Part shown: piece by piece, positions 25,137 through 33,470 of the stretch
Position numbering within the stretch: the first letter of the stretch is position 1
Layout: each line of letters begins with the position of its first letter
From: Lujinxingia vulgaris
GTDB taxonomy: Bacteria; Myxococcota_A; Bradymonadia; Bradymonadales; Bradymonadaceae
NCBI RefSeq assembly: GCF_007997015.1
Contig: NZ_VOSM01000010.1
Span: 62,001 to 126,000 of the forward strand
Length of the DNA: 64,000 bases
Direction of reading: 5' to 3'
The notes under the pieces: model-generated
The model's input: the letters and a program-made list of their open reading frames with translations, nothing else
Told to the model about the DNA's origin: nothing
The model's database searches: none
Translations under genes and position numbers: made by a program

Positions 25137-25988
25137 TCAGTCGCAGGGATCTTCACTCACCCGCTCGATCATCAGATCGATCGGCTGCGTCTCCAATCCA
25201 TCAATAAACGCCTCGATCTCACAGCGCTTCACATTGGGCAGATCCAGAAAACGCGCGGCCTGATGGATATGCTCCATAGCCGCCAGGCCTTCGATTGACT
25301 CCAACGATGCCAGATCTTGCAATACAAAGGTCTTGGTCTCCCGCAGCGATCCGAAATCATCCATTGATGTCAGCGCCCCCAGATGGCGGAGCGCGAGGAA
25401 GTTGACGACCTCCAGGCTGGAGAAGCCGCTCAAGTCCGTGAGCTTGTTAGCGCTGCTGATCTCAAGGCGAAAACGCTGTTCGGTAGGAAGGCGCTCGTCC
25501 AGTGGCTCAACCAGCTCTCCAATCTCACGAACATTCTGGAAGGCCGTGATCGCCCGAAGCTCGGGATGGGATTTTATCTCCACACGACCATCGATACGCT
25601 CCAGCCTGTCGAACCCTCGAAACGCTTCGAGCGTGGTGCCGTTTTCGAATGCAATCCCACCCAGGCGCTCCACCGAGGAAAATCCATCCAGAACTTTCAG
25701 GTCATACTGCGACAGATAGAAGAGTTCGCCGAGCCGCGTTAAATGATTGAAGCTATCCAGCTCGGTGACATCGCTCAGGCCTCCGAGATTAAAAAACGCG
25801 ACGTGGGTGCACCCCTCCTCACATAAAAGAGGGATGTCTTCGGCGCTTCGCGGCTCGTAATCCGGCGGGTTCTCCGAGCAGTCTTGAAGCTGCCCCGGTG
25901 AACACTCAGCGGCCACTGTGTTGGGATCGGTGCAGCCTGTGACGAGGAGCGCCAGAGATGCGAGGAGGGCGTAGGTGTGGCGAGTCAT
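25137..25988 (-). CDS. Leucine-repeat-like (receptor-L type) lipoprotein
   Basis: A 283-residue lipoprotein with signal ending VTGC. After a Cys-containing spacer, irregular leucine-rich turns follow one another (for example LDSFNHLTRLGELFYLSQY, LDGFSSVERLGGIAFENG, LSGFSSLEVVNFLAL), like receptor-L or short LRR beta-helices. The last 25 residues hold two Cys. Such domains bind proteins or sugars; the ligand is unknown. ATG at 25988 or, less likely, 26000. It follows the MACPF-like lipoprotein gene by 54 bases on the same strand and is probably cotranscribed. Confidence 0.75.
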   Translation of the reverse strand: MTRHTYALLASLALLVTGCTDPNTVAAECSPGQLQDCSENPPDYEPRSAEDIPLLCEEGCTHVAFFNLGGLSDVTELDSFNHLTRLGELFYLSQYDLKVLDGFSSVERLGGIAFENGTTLEAFRGFDRLERIDGRVEIKSHPELRAITAFQNVREIGELVEPLDERLPTEQRFRLEISSANKLTDLSGFSSLEVVNFLALRHLGALTSMDDFGSLRETKTFVLQDLASLESIEGLAAMEHIHQAARFLDLPNVKRCEIEAFIDGLETQPIDLMIERVSEDPCD

Positions 25989-26042
25989 GATGGCATCCAA
26001 TAGAGAGTTTTTGGGCTGCGAACGCGTTGAGGGAAAGCCTGA

Positions 26043-28193
26043 TCACAGGCTCTGCCTGCGCTGATCGTAATAGACGCAGGAGGCGGAGGCTTTGACTTCT
26101 TTTCCAGCAGAAGCCCGCGCGTTCAGCATCCAGTAGCCTTCGCTCTTCGACATCCAGATGCGTTCGGCGCCCCCATCAAATTGGCCGCCGACGGCGGTCA
26201 GATAGCAGAGCGCGCTGTCGAGCGGGGCCATGCGTGTTTGAGCATGCGGACGTGTGCTCCCGTAAGGGTTTGCGTGGGCGGTGAACTCGTCCACGTAAGT
26301 CTCGGGGTCCGCGTAGAGCCGGTGCATGCCGGTGTACGTGGAGCTCAGGCCAAACTCCATAAACGACGCTTGAAGAGGACCCTGCTGGGAGCTCGCGACG
26401 ACTCTCCAGTCCAGCCGGTCGACGGGCATATGGACTTCGGCGCGCTCACCAAGTCCGGCCAGCCGGCCGCGAATTCCACTTAAGGCCACCAGGTTCGATA
26501 GGTTGCCATGGTATTCGATACGTTCACCCCGGGTGTGTGTATCCACCATGGAGAGAGTGCCGTGTGTGAACCACAGGGAGTGGTCATGGCCGATAAAGCG
26601 GTCGCGACGCACGCAGCTGTATTGTGAATAGACCGGCTCAGCGGCTTCATCTTGCCGGGAGTAGGTATGCAGGATCCAATGGTGTTGAGGTGAATGGAAG
26701 GTGCCTGTTTCCAGAAACACTCCTTCGCCTCCGCCGGCAAACTTGCCGCCCAGCCCCGTTAAGACGCATTGCATCTGCCGGTAGCCCGCGATCGCCTCGT
26801 GGGCGGAGCCCAAACGCTCGACGAGCAGGGGCCCGGTGAGCGCGGTGCTGTCGAGTGGCGGGAGGCCGTCGATCAGCGTGGAGAGGTCGTCTTCGCTGCA
26901 GCCCTCCGGGATGGCGCAGGCTTCACACAACGAGGTTTCCGACGCCTCGTCCGTTAAGCGCGCATGGCAGTTTTCTCGGGCTCGGTCGGTGGCCGCTGAG
27001 CAGGTCTCAAGCTGCTCTTTCGCGCTCCGATACAGCGCTTGCGTGTCTTCGGGGCCTGACCCCGGGTTGGGCCAGACGACGAGGTGCGGGTTTTCCAGCA
27101 TCCACGCGTACATCGCGATGGTGTGATCGATGAGGACGTCCGGTCCCATGAGCGTAGCCTCGTGCATATCGAGGTCTTGAACACAGGATAATTCTCTGTG
27201 GATGCTCTCCGAGACAGCCTCACAGTCTTCAAGCCGAGTTCGAGTGTATTTTAGAATGTCGACATCGACGCGGCGGCCGTACTCTGGCGAGTCGATGGAT
27301 TCCTGGCGAATCGCCTCCTCAACGGCCCGGCGGAGATTTGCGATATAGCGCCCCCAGTCTTTCAGGTCGGTGGTGCCCCAGGCCTGCTCATGCACACGCG
27401 CTACGGGCGGAGAGGGCAGCCCATACACATACACGTCGAGGGGCACGTCGTTGAGAATCAGGCCGGTCGTGGCGTCGATTGCCCAGTCGAAAGAAAGAGG
27501 GGGAAGTTCTTCGTTGCCAGAAAGCGGACTTTGTACTTGAAGGTAGTCGGCCAGGGTCTCGACATCACGCTCATCAAGTGAGGTGATGTCTGCCAACATC
27601 ACAACATAGCCTCCCAGAGTTTCTTTATCGATATAATGGGTGCCGCAGTCGGTCACAAAATCGTTAAGCTCGGATATCGCGTCGCTGCCAGCGCATCGGG
27701 ATTCGACTCCCTGAGGCCATCCACCCTCACGGCTGGGGATCACACTGCGCCTCGCGGTGGTGATTTTCGAGACCAAAAAAAGGAGGTGGGAGACGTCGGT
27801 GGTTTCAAATCTCGAGCGCGCTCTGGCCTTCAACGCCTCGATCGCGTCGGCCTCATCGCTCATCACAGTGTTTAAAGCGCCCGAGACCTTCCAGTCGACC
27901 TCCTGCGCGCTGCGAAGAAATCCGGCGATGAGGGGGGCCGACCAGTGATGAGAGATTTTGGGGAAGAACTCGGGCAGACATACGCCTGCCGGGGCCGCAT
28001 GCCACGCTCGATCGCTTCGATAGAGGGCGCCGCCCAGGGGGGCGTCGTTTTCAAGCGCGCCCGAATACTCCAGGACCTGCTGGCGTGCGTGGGTTGGCGG
28101 GTCCGCCGAAGGGGCGGGGGGATCTGCGCAGGCGAGCGCTTGAGCGGCAAGGCTGAGGCAGAGCGCGCGTAGCGGCCAGGAAAGGGGGCGCAT
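26043..28193 (-). CDS. MACPF-like lipoprotein with C-terminal repeats
   Basis: A 716-residue predicted lipoprotein (signal ending ALAC, Cys22). Residues about 75-260 look like a membrane-attack-complex/perforin domain: NDFVTDCGTHYIDKETLGGY (177-196) matches the signature GTHY followed by LGG. The C-terminal third has three copies of a module built around GGxFxGGxE-like sequences, followed by Trp and often a Cys: GGKFAGGGE, RGRLAGLGE and GGQFDGGAE. These may be a binding domain. The ATG at 28193 has AAGGAGA upstream and begins the signal peptide, so the frame to 28337 is not used. Pore formation is inference only. Confidence 0.7.
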   Translation of the reverse strand: MRPLSWPLRALCLSLAAQALACADPPAPSADPPTHARQQVLEYSGALENDAPLGGALYRSDRAWHAAPAGVCLPEFFPKISHHWSAPLIAGFLRSAQEVDWKVSGALNTVMSDEADAIEALKARARSRFETTDVSHLLFLVSKITTARRSVIPSREGGWPQGVESRCAGSDAISELNDFVTDCGTHYIDKETLGGYVVMLADITSLDERDVETLADYLQVQSPLSGNEELPPLSFDWAIDATTGLILNDVPLDVYVYGLPSPPVARVHEQAWGTTDLKDWGRYIANLRRAVEEAIRQESIDSPEYGRRVDVDILKYTRTRLEDCEAVSESIHRELSCVQDLDMHEATLMGPDVLIDHTIAMYAWMLENPHLVVWPNPGSGPEDTQALYRSAKEQLETCSAATDRARENCHARLTDEASETSLCEACAIPEGCSEDDLSTLIDGLPPLDSTALTGPLLVERLGSAHEAIAGYRQMQCVLTGLGGKFAGGGEGVFLETGTFHSPQHHWILHTYSRQDEAAEPVYSQYSCVRRDRFIGHDHSLWFTHGTLSMVDTHTRGERIEYHGNLSNLVALSGIRGRLAGLGERAEVHMPVDRLDWRVVASSQQGPLQASFMEFGLSSTYTGMHRLYADPETYVDEFTAHANPYGSTRPHAQTRMAPLDSALCYLTAVGGQFDGGAERIWMSKSEGYWMLNARASAGKEVKASASCVYYDQRRQSL

Positions 28194-28620
28194 CTTAAAA
28201 TCTCCTTTCGGGAGGAAGATCGGGCTTTGAGTTGATGCATGAGAGGTAGTCAATGCCATGATACGTGTCAAAGGGGAGGAGAGTTTTAACTTTGTTTTGG
28301 TTCTGTGAGGGTTCTTAGAGTCGTGGTTGTGAAACACGAATTGTGCTTTGTTTTTAGAGGGTTAGGCGGGCGTCGTCGGGCGTGTGTTTGAATTGCAGCG
28401 CCCATTTGTGAAGAAGATGCTCGCCGTCTTCTACGCGTTCACTCACCTGTTGTGGCGAATGAGACTCCATACTCAAACAGATATTCATGGCTTCTCTGCG
28501 TATGCCGGGTCATGGGCACGCATCGGTGATAATTTCTTTTCATGGGTGCACGTGGCATAACGAGCCATGCCACTCCGATGATCGGAAGAACCCGCTAACC
28601 TTCACGTAACGTTGAGTCTG
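28194..28620. other. Divergent intergenic region
   Basis: Lies between the MACPF-like gene (minus) and the Ig/RCC1 gene (plus). It is more AT-rich than its surroundings. TTGACA occurs on the minus strand near 28265, but without a good -10 at 17 bases. No gene seen. Confidence 0.4.
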
Positions 28621-30609
28621 ATGATGACCCTCCCCCACCGCCCCCTCCCCACCCTCCTCCTCACCCTCCTACTCGCCACAGGCTGCGGCCAGTCCGACTC
28701 GCCGCCACCCTCCAACCCCGACGCGGGCGGCCCCGATGTGGAGGAGGATGCCGGGGGTGAGGGCGACGCGGATGTCACCTCGCAGCCCGACCGGGTGGTG
28801 GCCGATATTCTCTTTCCCACCGAGACCTTTGTGGTGCAGCTCGACACCATCCTGCGGCCCGAGGCGCAGGCGGTGAACGCGGCCGGCGAGGAGCTTGATG
28901 CGCGGGTGAGCTTCGAGAGCAGCGATCCCGAGGTGATGGAGATCTCGTCGGCGGGCATCGCGGTGGGGCGGGCGCTGGGGGCGGTGACGCTCACGGCGCG
29001 GGCGGGTGATGTGCAGAAGGCGTGGCCGGCGCGAGTGGTCTCGGCGCCCGTGGCGAGCGTGGAGGTGGTGCCGGCCAACTACACGCTGCAGATTGGCGAG
29101 GCGGTGGAGTATGTGGCCGTGGCGCGCGACGCCGGCGACGTGGTGATCGAAGACGCCGGTGAGCCGACCTGGACGACCACCGACATGGGGGTGGCCTCGA
29201 TCGACACCCGCGGCATCGCGCGCGCGCTGAGCGTGGGGACGGTCGAGGTGGTCGCGACCATCGACGGCATTGAGGGGCGCGCCACCCTTACGGTGGAGGA
29301 GGCCCCGGTGGACGCGGTGGCGATAAGCCCGCGCAACCCCGCAGCGATCTACCCATTGGGGAGTGTGACGCTGGAGGCGACGGCGCTCGACGAGCTGGGC
29401 GATCCGATGCCCTGGGTCGAGCTGAGCTGGGCGTCGTCGGACACCTCGGTGGCCACGGTGGACGGTGGTGTGATCACCGGCGTGGCGCCGGGCACGGCGA
29501 TGATCTCCGCGTCGTACGGCGACTTCACGGATGAGGTGGAGGTCGACGTGATCTTCTCGGTGCAGGAGGTGATGGCTGGCGAGGGGGCGGGGTGTGTGAT
29601 CTCGGGTGAGCAGCTTTCTTGCTTTGGCGAGGGCAGCCAGGGCCAGCTCGGGGTGGGGGATCTCGACGATCGCGCCGCGCCGGCGCGTCTGGGCTACGGC
29701 CCGGGCCTGCGCGACGTGAGCCTGGGCGGCGGGCACGGCTGCTTGATCAACGCGGCCGGCGAGCTTTATTGCTGGGGGCGCAATGATTACGGGCAGGCTG
29801 GAGATTCCGCCGGTGATCCGGTGCTCGCCCCGGCGCAAATTCTGGGCGCGCGCCTCTCGGGTGGCGGGCGCGCCGAGTTTCTTTCGGTGTCGGCTGGCGC
29901 GGAGCATACCTGCGCGGTCGACGATCAGGGCGACATCCACTGCTGGGGCCGCAATGACGCCCGCCAGGCCGGCCACGCTGGCGCGTCGACGCACCTGATT
30001 CAAAAAGTCGGCGGCGGCCATGACTTTGTGCTCGCTGCCGCCGGAAGTCGCCACAGCTGCGGCGTGACCAGCGATGACTTTGCCTACTGCTGGGGCGCGG
30101 GCGATCGCGGCCAGCTCGGCGACGGCACCACCACCGCCACCCCGAGCGAGGTGCCAAAATTTATCGACGGCGGCTACACCTTCGCCTACCTGGAGGCCGG
30201 CGAGGACTTCAGCTGTGGCTTAAGCCCCTCGGGGCTGCCGGTGTGCTGGGGAGCGGGCGACCGCGGCCAGATCGGCAACGGCGCCACCGCCGACGTCAAC
30301 GTGCCCCGCACGCTCGCCCTGCCCGTGGGAAGCGGCCTGACGGCCCTGACCGTGGGTCGCGACCACGCCTGCGGCCTTTACGCCGGCCAGGCGCTCTGCT
30401 GGGGGGCGTTCGACGACGGCCGCCTCGGCCGCGCGCTTAGCGCCGACCAGTCCAGCCCCGAGGCCGCGAGCTTTGCGCAGCGTTTTGTGCAGATCGACGC
30501 CGGCGACGGCGTGACCTGCGGGTGGACCGAGGCCCTGGAAGTCTTCTGCTGGGGCCAGACGCCGGGGGCCGGCGCAACGCCGGCGGCGGTCGAGTTTGAG
30601 GACTACTAA
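28621..30609 (+). CDS. Lipoprotein with Ig-like (BIG2) domains and RCC1 propeller
   Basis: A 662-residue lipoprotein, signal ending LATGC and an acidic/proline tether. Residues about 60-310 hold three bacterial Ig-like (BIG2) domains ending in patterns such as GVATI or GTAMISASYGDFTDEV. From about 315 on, seven RCC1 blades follow, each with the pair C...CWG: examples are CLINAAGELYCWGRNDYGQ and CGVTSDDFAYCWGAGDRGQ. Seven blades make a closed propeller. This layout is common in secreted Myxococcota proteins; the partner is unknown. ATG at 28621 preferred over TTG at 28612. It ends 51 bases before a terminator. Confidence 0.9.
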   Translation: MMTLPHRPLPTLLLTLLLATGCGQSDSPPPSNPDAGGPDVEEDAGGEGDADVTSQPDRVVADILFPTETFVVQLDTILRPEAQAVNAAGEELDARVSFESSDPEVMEISSAGIAVGRALGAVTLTARAGDVQKAWPARVVSAPVASVEVVPANYTLQIGEAVEYVAVARDAGDVVIEDAGEPTWTTTDMGVASIDTRGIARALSVGTVEVVATIDGIEGRATLTVEEAPVDAVAISPRNPAAIYPLGSVTLEATALDELGDPMPWVELSWASSDTSVATVDGGVITGVAPGTAMISASYGDFTDEVEVDVIFSVQEVMAGEGAGCVISGEQLSCFGEGSQGQLGVGDLDDRAAPARLGYGPGLRDVSLGGGHGCLINAAGELYCWGRNDYGQAGDSAGDPVLAPAQILGARLSGGGRAEFLSVSAGAEHTCAVDDQGDIHCWGRNDARQAGHAGASTHLIQKVGGGHDFVLAAAGSRHSCGVTSDDFAYCWGAGDRGQLGDGTTTATPSEVPKFIDGGYTFAYLEAGEDFSCGLSPSGLPVCWGAGDRGQIGNGATADVNVPRTLALPVGSGLTALTVGRDHACGLYAGQALCWGAFDDGRLGRALSADQSSPEAASFAQRFVQIDAGDGVTCGWTEALEVFCWGQTPGAGATPAAVEFEDY

Positions 30610-30633
30610 CGACGGTTCTTTCACTCCTGGCGA

Positions 30634-30691
30634 GCGCTCGTACCCCTGAGTGTAAAACGCAAAAAAGGGCCCCGCGGGGCCCTTTTTTGTG
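30634..30691. terminator. Bidirectional terminator module, copy 1
   Basis: A perfect hairpin at 30661-30688: AAAAAAGGGCCCC, GC, GGGGCCCTTTTTT. It is preceded by GCGCTCGTACCCCTGAG at 30634. The whole 58-base module recurs at 37159-37216 in the same orientation. It serves the convergent RCC1 (plus) and WD40 (minus) genes. Confidence 0.9.
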
Positions 30692-30720
30692 ACCATAATG
30701 ACGATCGCCGTCTTTCAGGC

Positions 30721-31611
30721 TCAGAGATCGAGTAGGTCAAGCGACGCGCAATCCCAGGCCACAATATTCGACGAACCTTTCATGGGATTGCAGCCCGCGT
30801 AGAGCACCCCGCGAGCGGCGTCGATGGCGAGGGCCCAGACGGCGTGGGGCCCATCGCCAACGGGCGCGGGCAGCGGCAGCCGCTGGCGCGTTCCGTCGGA
30901 GAGATCCCAGCGGTGGACGCCGGCGTCGGCGCCGGACCAGGAGGCCGCGAAGAGATAGCCTTCGTAGGCTCGCATCCGGGAGACCGAGCTCTGTTCGAGG
31001 GTGCGTGTGATCTCGAGGTCGGGAGTGAGAAAGCGAATCGCCTCATCCCAGGCCGCCAGGATCTGGTTATTGACGACTTGAACGTCGGCGATGGCGCCGG
31101 TGTCCAGAGTCTTGCCGCGGCGCGAGGCGATCTCGACGGTGTGCAGCCCGACGTCCGTGGCGAAGGTGATGTGGCTTTCGCCGGGCCCCCAGGCCACGGT
31201 GTTGACGTCGGCGCGGGCTTTGAAGCGCTGCAGCTCGTCGGTCGATTGGGTGTCCCAGATGCGTAGCGTGGAGTCTTCGGCGACCGACGCCAACTGCTTG
31301 CCATCGGGGCTGAATTTTACTTTACGCACGCCCTGCGGGACGCCGGAGTGGCCGGTGTAACTGGCGATCTCATCGCCACTCTGCACGTCGTACTGGCGGA
31401 CATGCCCGCCGTGGAAACAGATCACGACACTCTTGCTATCGGGGGCGAAGTCGACGTCATACGCGTGGCCTGTGGCGCCTGGAATCTTCGTGACGGCGGT
31501 GCCGCTGGCGGTGTCGAAGATGATGCCCTTGCCCGGCCCGGCGGCGGCCAAGAGAGTTCCGTCCGGGTTGAGCGCGAGGCCATGAACGGCCGACATAGAT
31601 GGACGCTTCAT
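30721..31611 (-). CDS. WD40-repeat protein
   Basis: A 296-residue cytoplasmic protein without signal peptide, built of WD40 blades: HGLALNPDGTLLAAAG, then VDFAPDSKSVVICFHGG, and VKFSPDGKQLASVAEDSTLR ending in IWD. Later blades are degenerate. WD40 propellers scaffold protein complexes. Start ATG 31611 lies one base after the stop of the WGR gene (TAACATG), with GGAG inside that gene, so the two are translationally coupled. The longer frame to 31719 is a shadow of the WGR gene. Confidence 0.85.
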   Translation of the reverse strand: MKRPSMSAVHGLALNPDGTLLAAAGPGKGIIFDTASGTAVTKIPGATGHAYDVDFAPDSKSVVICFHGGHVRQYDVQSGDEIASYTGHSGVPQGVRKVKFSPDGKQLASVAEDSTLRIWDTQSTDELQRFKARADVNTVAWGPGESHITFATDVGLHTVEIASRRGKTLDTGAIADVQVVNNQILAAWDEAIRFLTPDLEITRTLEQSSVSRMRAYEGYLFAASWSGADAGVHRWDLSDGTRQRLPLPAPVGDGPHAVWALAIDAARGVLYAGCNPMKGSSNIVAWDCASLDLLDL

Positions 31612-31612
31612 G

Positions 31613-33217
31613 TTACCACTCCTGTTCGTAGGCGCCCTCAAGGGCCTTGCCATTGTTGACGAAGACCTCTTTGCCGGCGACGCGCGCCTCAAAGAGCTTC
31701 CAGGCTGAGAATTCGCCACCTTCGATCATCTCGGGCACAAAGAGGTTGATCGATTCGGTGGAGATGTAGTCGTCGGTGAAGTCGGTGGCGTAGGTTCCGT
31801 CGCCGATGATGTGTTGTGCCTGGACGTTGCCGCCGAAGCCGAAACAGAAATAGGTCGTGGCGACGAGGACCTCGACCTGGGCGTCGCCGGCGACGTTGAG
31901 GCTGCCGCCGTTGTCGCCGTACATGCCGATGATCGTTTTGGCGTGGAGGTCGCCCTGCACGGTGATGTCGCCGACTTCCGACATGACGAGGTGATTGACG
32001 CGGAGGTCGCCGGTGACGAGCAGCAGGTTGCACTCCGACTCCGAGCCCCATTCCACGGAATCGGCGCTCAGCGTGAGGTCACCGTCGATGACAATCGGCG
32101 TGCCCTGCTCGCCAAGCGTGAGCGCCAGATCGAGGATGTCGCTCACGTCGCTTATGACATTGCCGCGGTAGACCGTGGCGTCGCCGCACATGCTCAAAAA
32201 GGTCAGGGCCGGCTCGGCTCGAAAGGCTTCAAACGCTTCTTTGGCCTCGGCCGGGCTCATCGTGGTCGGTTTGGGGTTGCTCGCCGGCGCTTCGCCGGCC
32301 GGCGCGTCACCCGATGCGATGGCGCGGATCTCTTCTGCGGAGAGGAGGTCGGGCGCGGCACCCTCCAGGAAGGGGGAGGCCCCCGACTTCAGAGTCGCCG
32401 CCAGCGACCACCACTCGAAGTCGAAGTCCTCCTCATCATCTTCATCAAACCATTCGAAGAGCTCGTCGGGGAAAAGGTTCTTTAGCTCGTCGACGTAATA
32501 ATCGTACTTAAAAAAGTCGTCGTCGTAGCTGAAATAGTTGATGCAGACCGTTTTGGGGTTGGGGGTCATCGTGCAGCCGTGATCGCTGTTGAGGATCAGC
32601 GGGACGTGGGTGGTCCCCTCCACGACCATCTGCCCGTGATTGTAGTTCCCGATGAAGGCGGTGGTGATGTAAGCGTCGCCGGTGACTTCTTTGTAGGAGT
32701 TGACGCTGGTCACAAAGTCGCAGTGAAGATCGCCGAGCACGAGCAGGCAGGGGTAATATTCGGTCAGATCCAGGCTGCCGTGGACTGTGAGGTTGCCGTC
32801 GATGATCACCAGCTCGTCGGTGGGCTCGCGCTCGCCATCAAAGAAGAGGGACTCCACGGTGTTCTTGTTGACGTCTCCGTAGATCTCGACATCCCCCTCG
32901 AAGACGATGACTTTGGCGAATCGGATGTTTCCCACGTAGCGGTCGGCGAGTCCGTACTTCTCGCGGGCCTCGTCATTGGTGAGCTGAGCGGCGGGTTTGG
33001 CGTCGGTCCGGGCGCTCGCCGTGTAGCCCTTCTTCTTTTTGGACGCGATGAGTTTGGCGGCGCTCTTCTGCGCCTCCTCGGCGGAGTCGAATTCTTTGGT
33101 GCTGGCGCGCCCCTCGGAGCCGATCTTTCCGTAGGTGACGGTGTGCGAATTTCCGAGGAGTTCGATCATCCAGAACTTGGCGGATGTGTCGTCCACGTAC
33201 TCAAGGTAATGCGTCAT
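31613..33217 (-). CDS. WGR-domain protein with beta-helix segments
   Basis: A 534-residue cytoplasmic protein. Residues 1-65 are a WGR domain: YGKIGSEGR in place of WGRIG, then FDSAEEAQKSAAKLIASK and KKKGY, the conserved end. Residues about 95-200 and 345-480 form two blocks of right-handed beta-helix-like repeats (VIIDGNLTVHGSL, LLVLGDL, and again IVIDGDLTLSADS, LLVTGDL), like polymer-forming or DUF583-type proteins. Between them is an acidic, aromatic stretch (EWFDEDDEEDFDFEWW). WGR domains occur in PARPs and MolR-type proteins. ATG has GGAG upstream. Coupled to the WD40 gene, and divergent from the WGR-like/SUKH-like gene at 33471. Confidence 0.8.
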   Translation of the reverse strand: MTHYLEYVDDTSAKFWMIELLGNSHTVTYGKIGSEGRASTKEFDSAEEAQKSAAKLIASKKKKGYTASARTDAKPAAQLTNDEAREKYGLADRYVGNIRFAKVIVFEGDVEIYGDVNKNTVESLFFDGEREPTDELVIIDGNLTVHGSLDLTEYYPCLLVLGDLHCDFVTSVNSYKEVTGDAYITTAFIGNYNHGQMVVEGTTHVPLILNSDHGCTMTPNPKTVCINYFSYDDDFFKYDYYVDELKNLFPDELFEWFDEDDEEDFDFEWWSLAATLKSGASPFLEGAAPDLLSAEEIRAIASGDAPAGEAPASNPKPTTMSPAEAKEAFEAFRAEPALTFLSMCGDATVYRGNVISDVSDILDLALTLGEQGTPIVIDGDLTLSADSVEWGSESECNLLLVTGDLRVNHLVMSEVGDITVQGDLHAKTIIGMYGDNGGSLNVAGDAQVEVLVATTYFCFGFGGNVQAQHIIGDGTYATDFTDDYISTESINLFVPEMIEGGEFSAWKLFEARVAGKEVFVNNGKALEGAYEQEW

Positions 33218-33470
33218 GGTGTGCTCCGATGAGGGGGATCCAGGTGATGCGCATGGGAGGGCGAGCTGAATCGGGCCTGCAATGGTGATGTGTGCCGTGG
33301 GTATACCAATAGGGCGGGGTCAGGTCGACCGAGAGTTGAGCTTCTACGCCCTCGGAACGTGTTTGCGCATGTTGGCGGTGTAGGCCAGAATCGGCGCACT
33401 CCCCCGGAATGGCGACTGCTTTTGACGCCGCAAACGCTCGCTTTGAGCGACATCATGTGTTGGAGACGCG
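33218..33470. other. Divergent promoter region of the WGR locus
   Basis: A 253-base gap between two divergent genes that both begin with a WGR-type domain. It must hold both promoters. No obvious palindrome or -35/-10 pair recognised. Confidence 0.4.

Noticed and set aside
24528-25298. 256-residue plus-strand protein
   Set aside because: It crosses the 43-base repeat, whose period is not a multiple of three, and then overlaps the end of a well-supported minus-strand gene.
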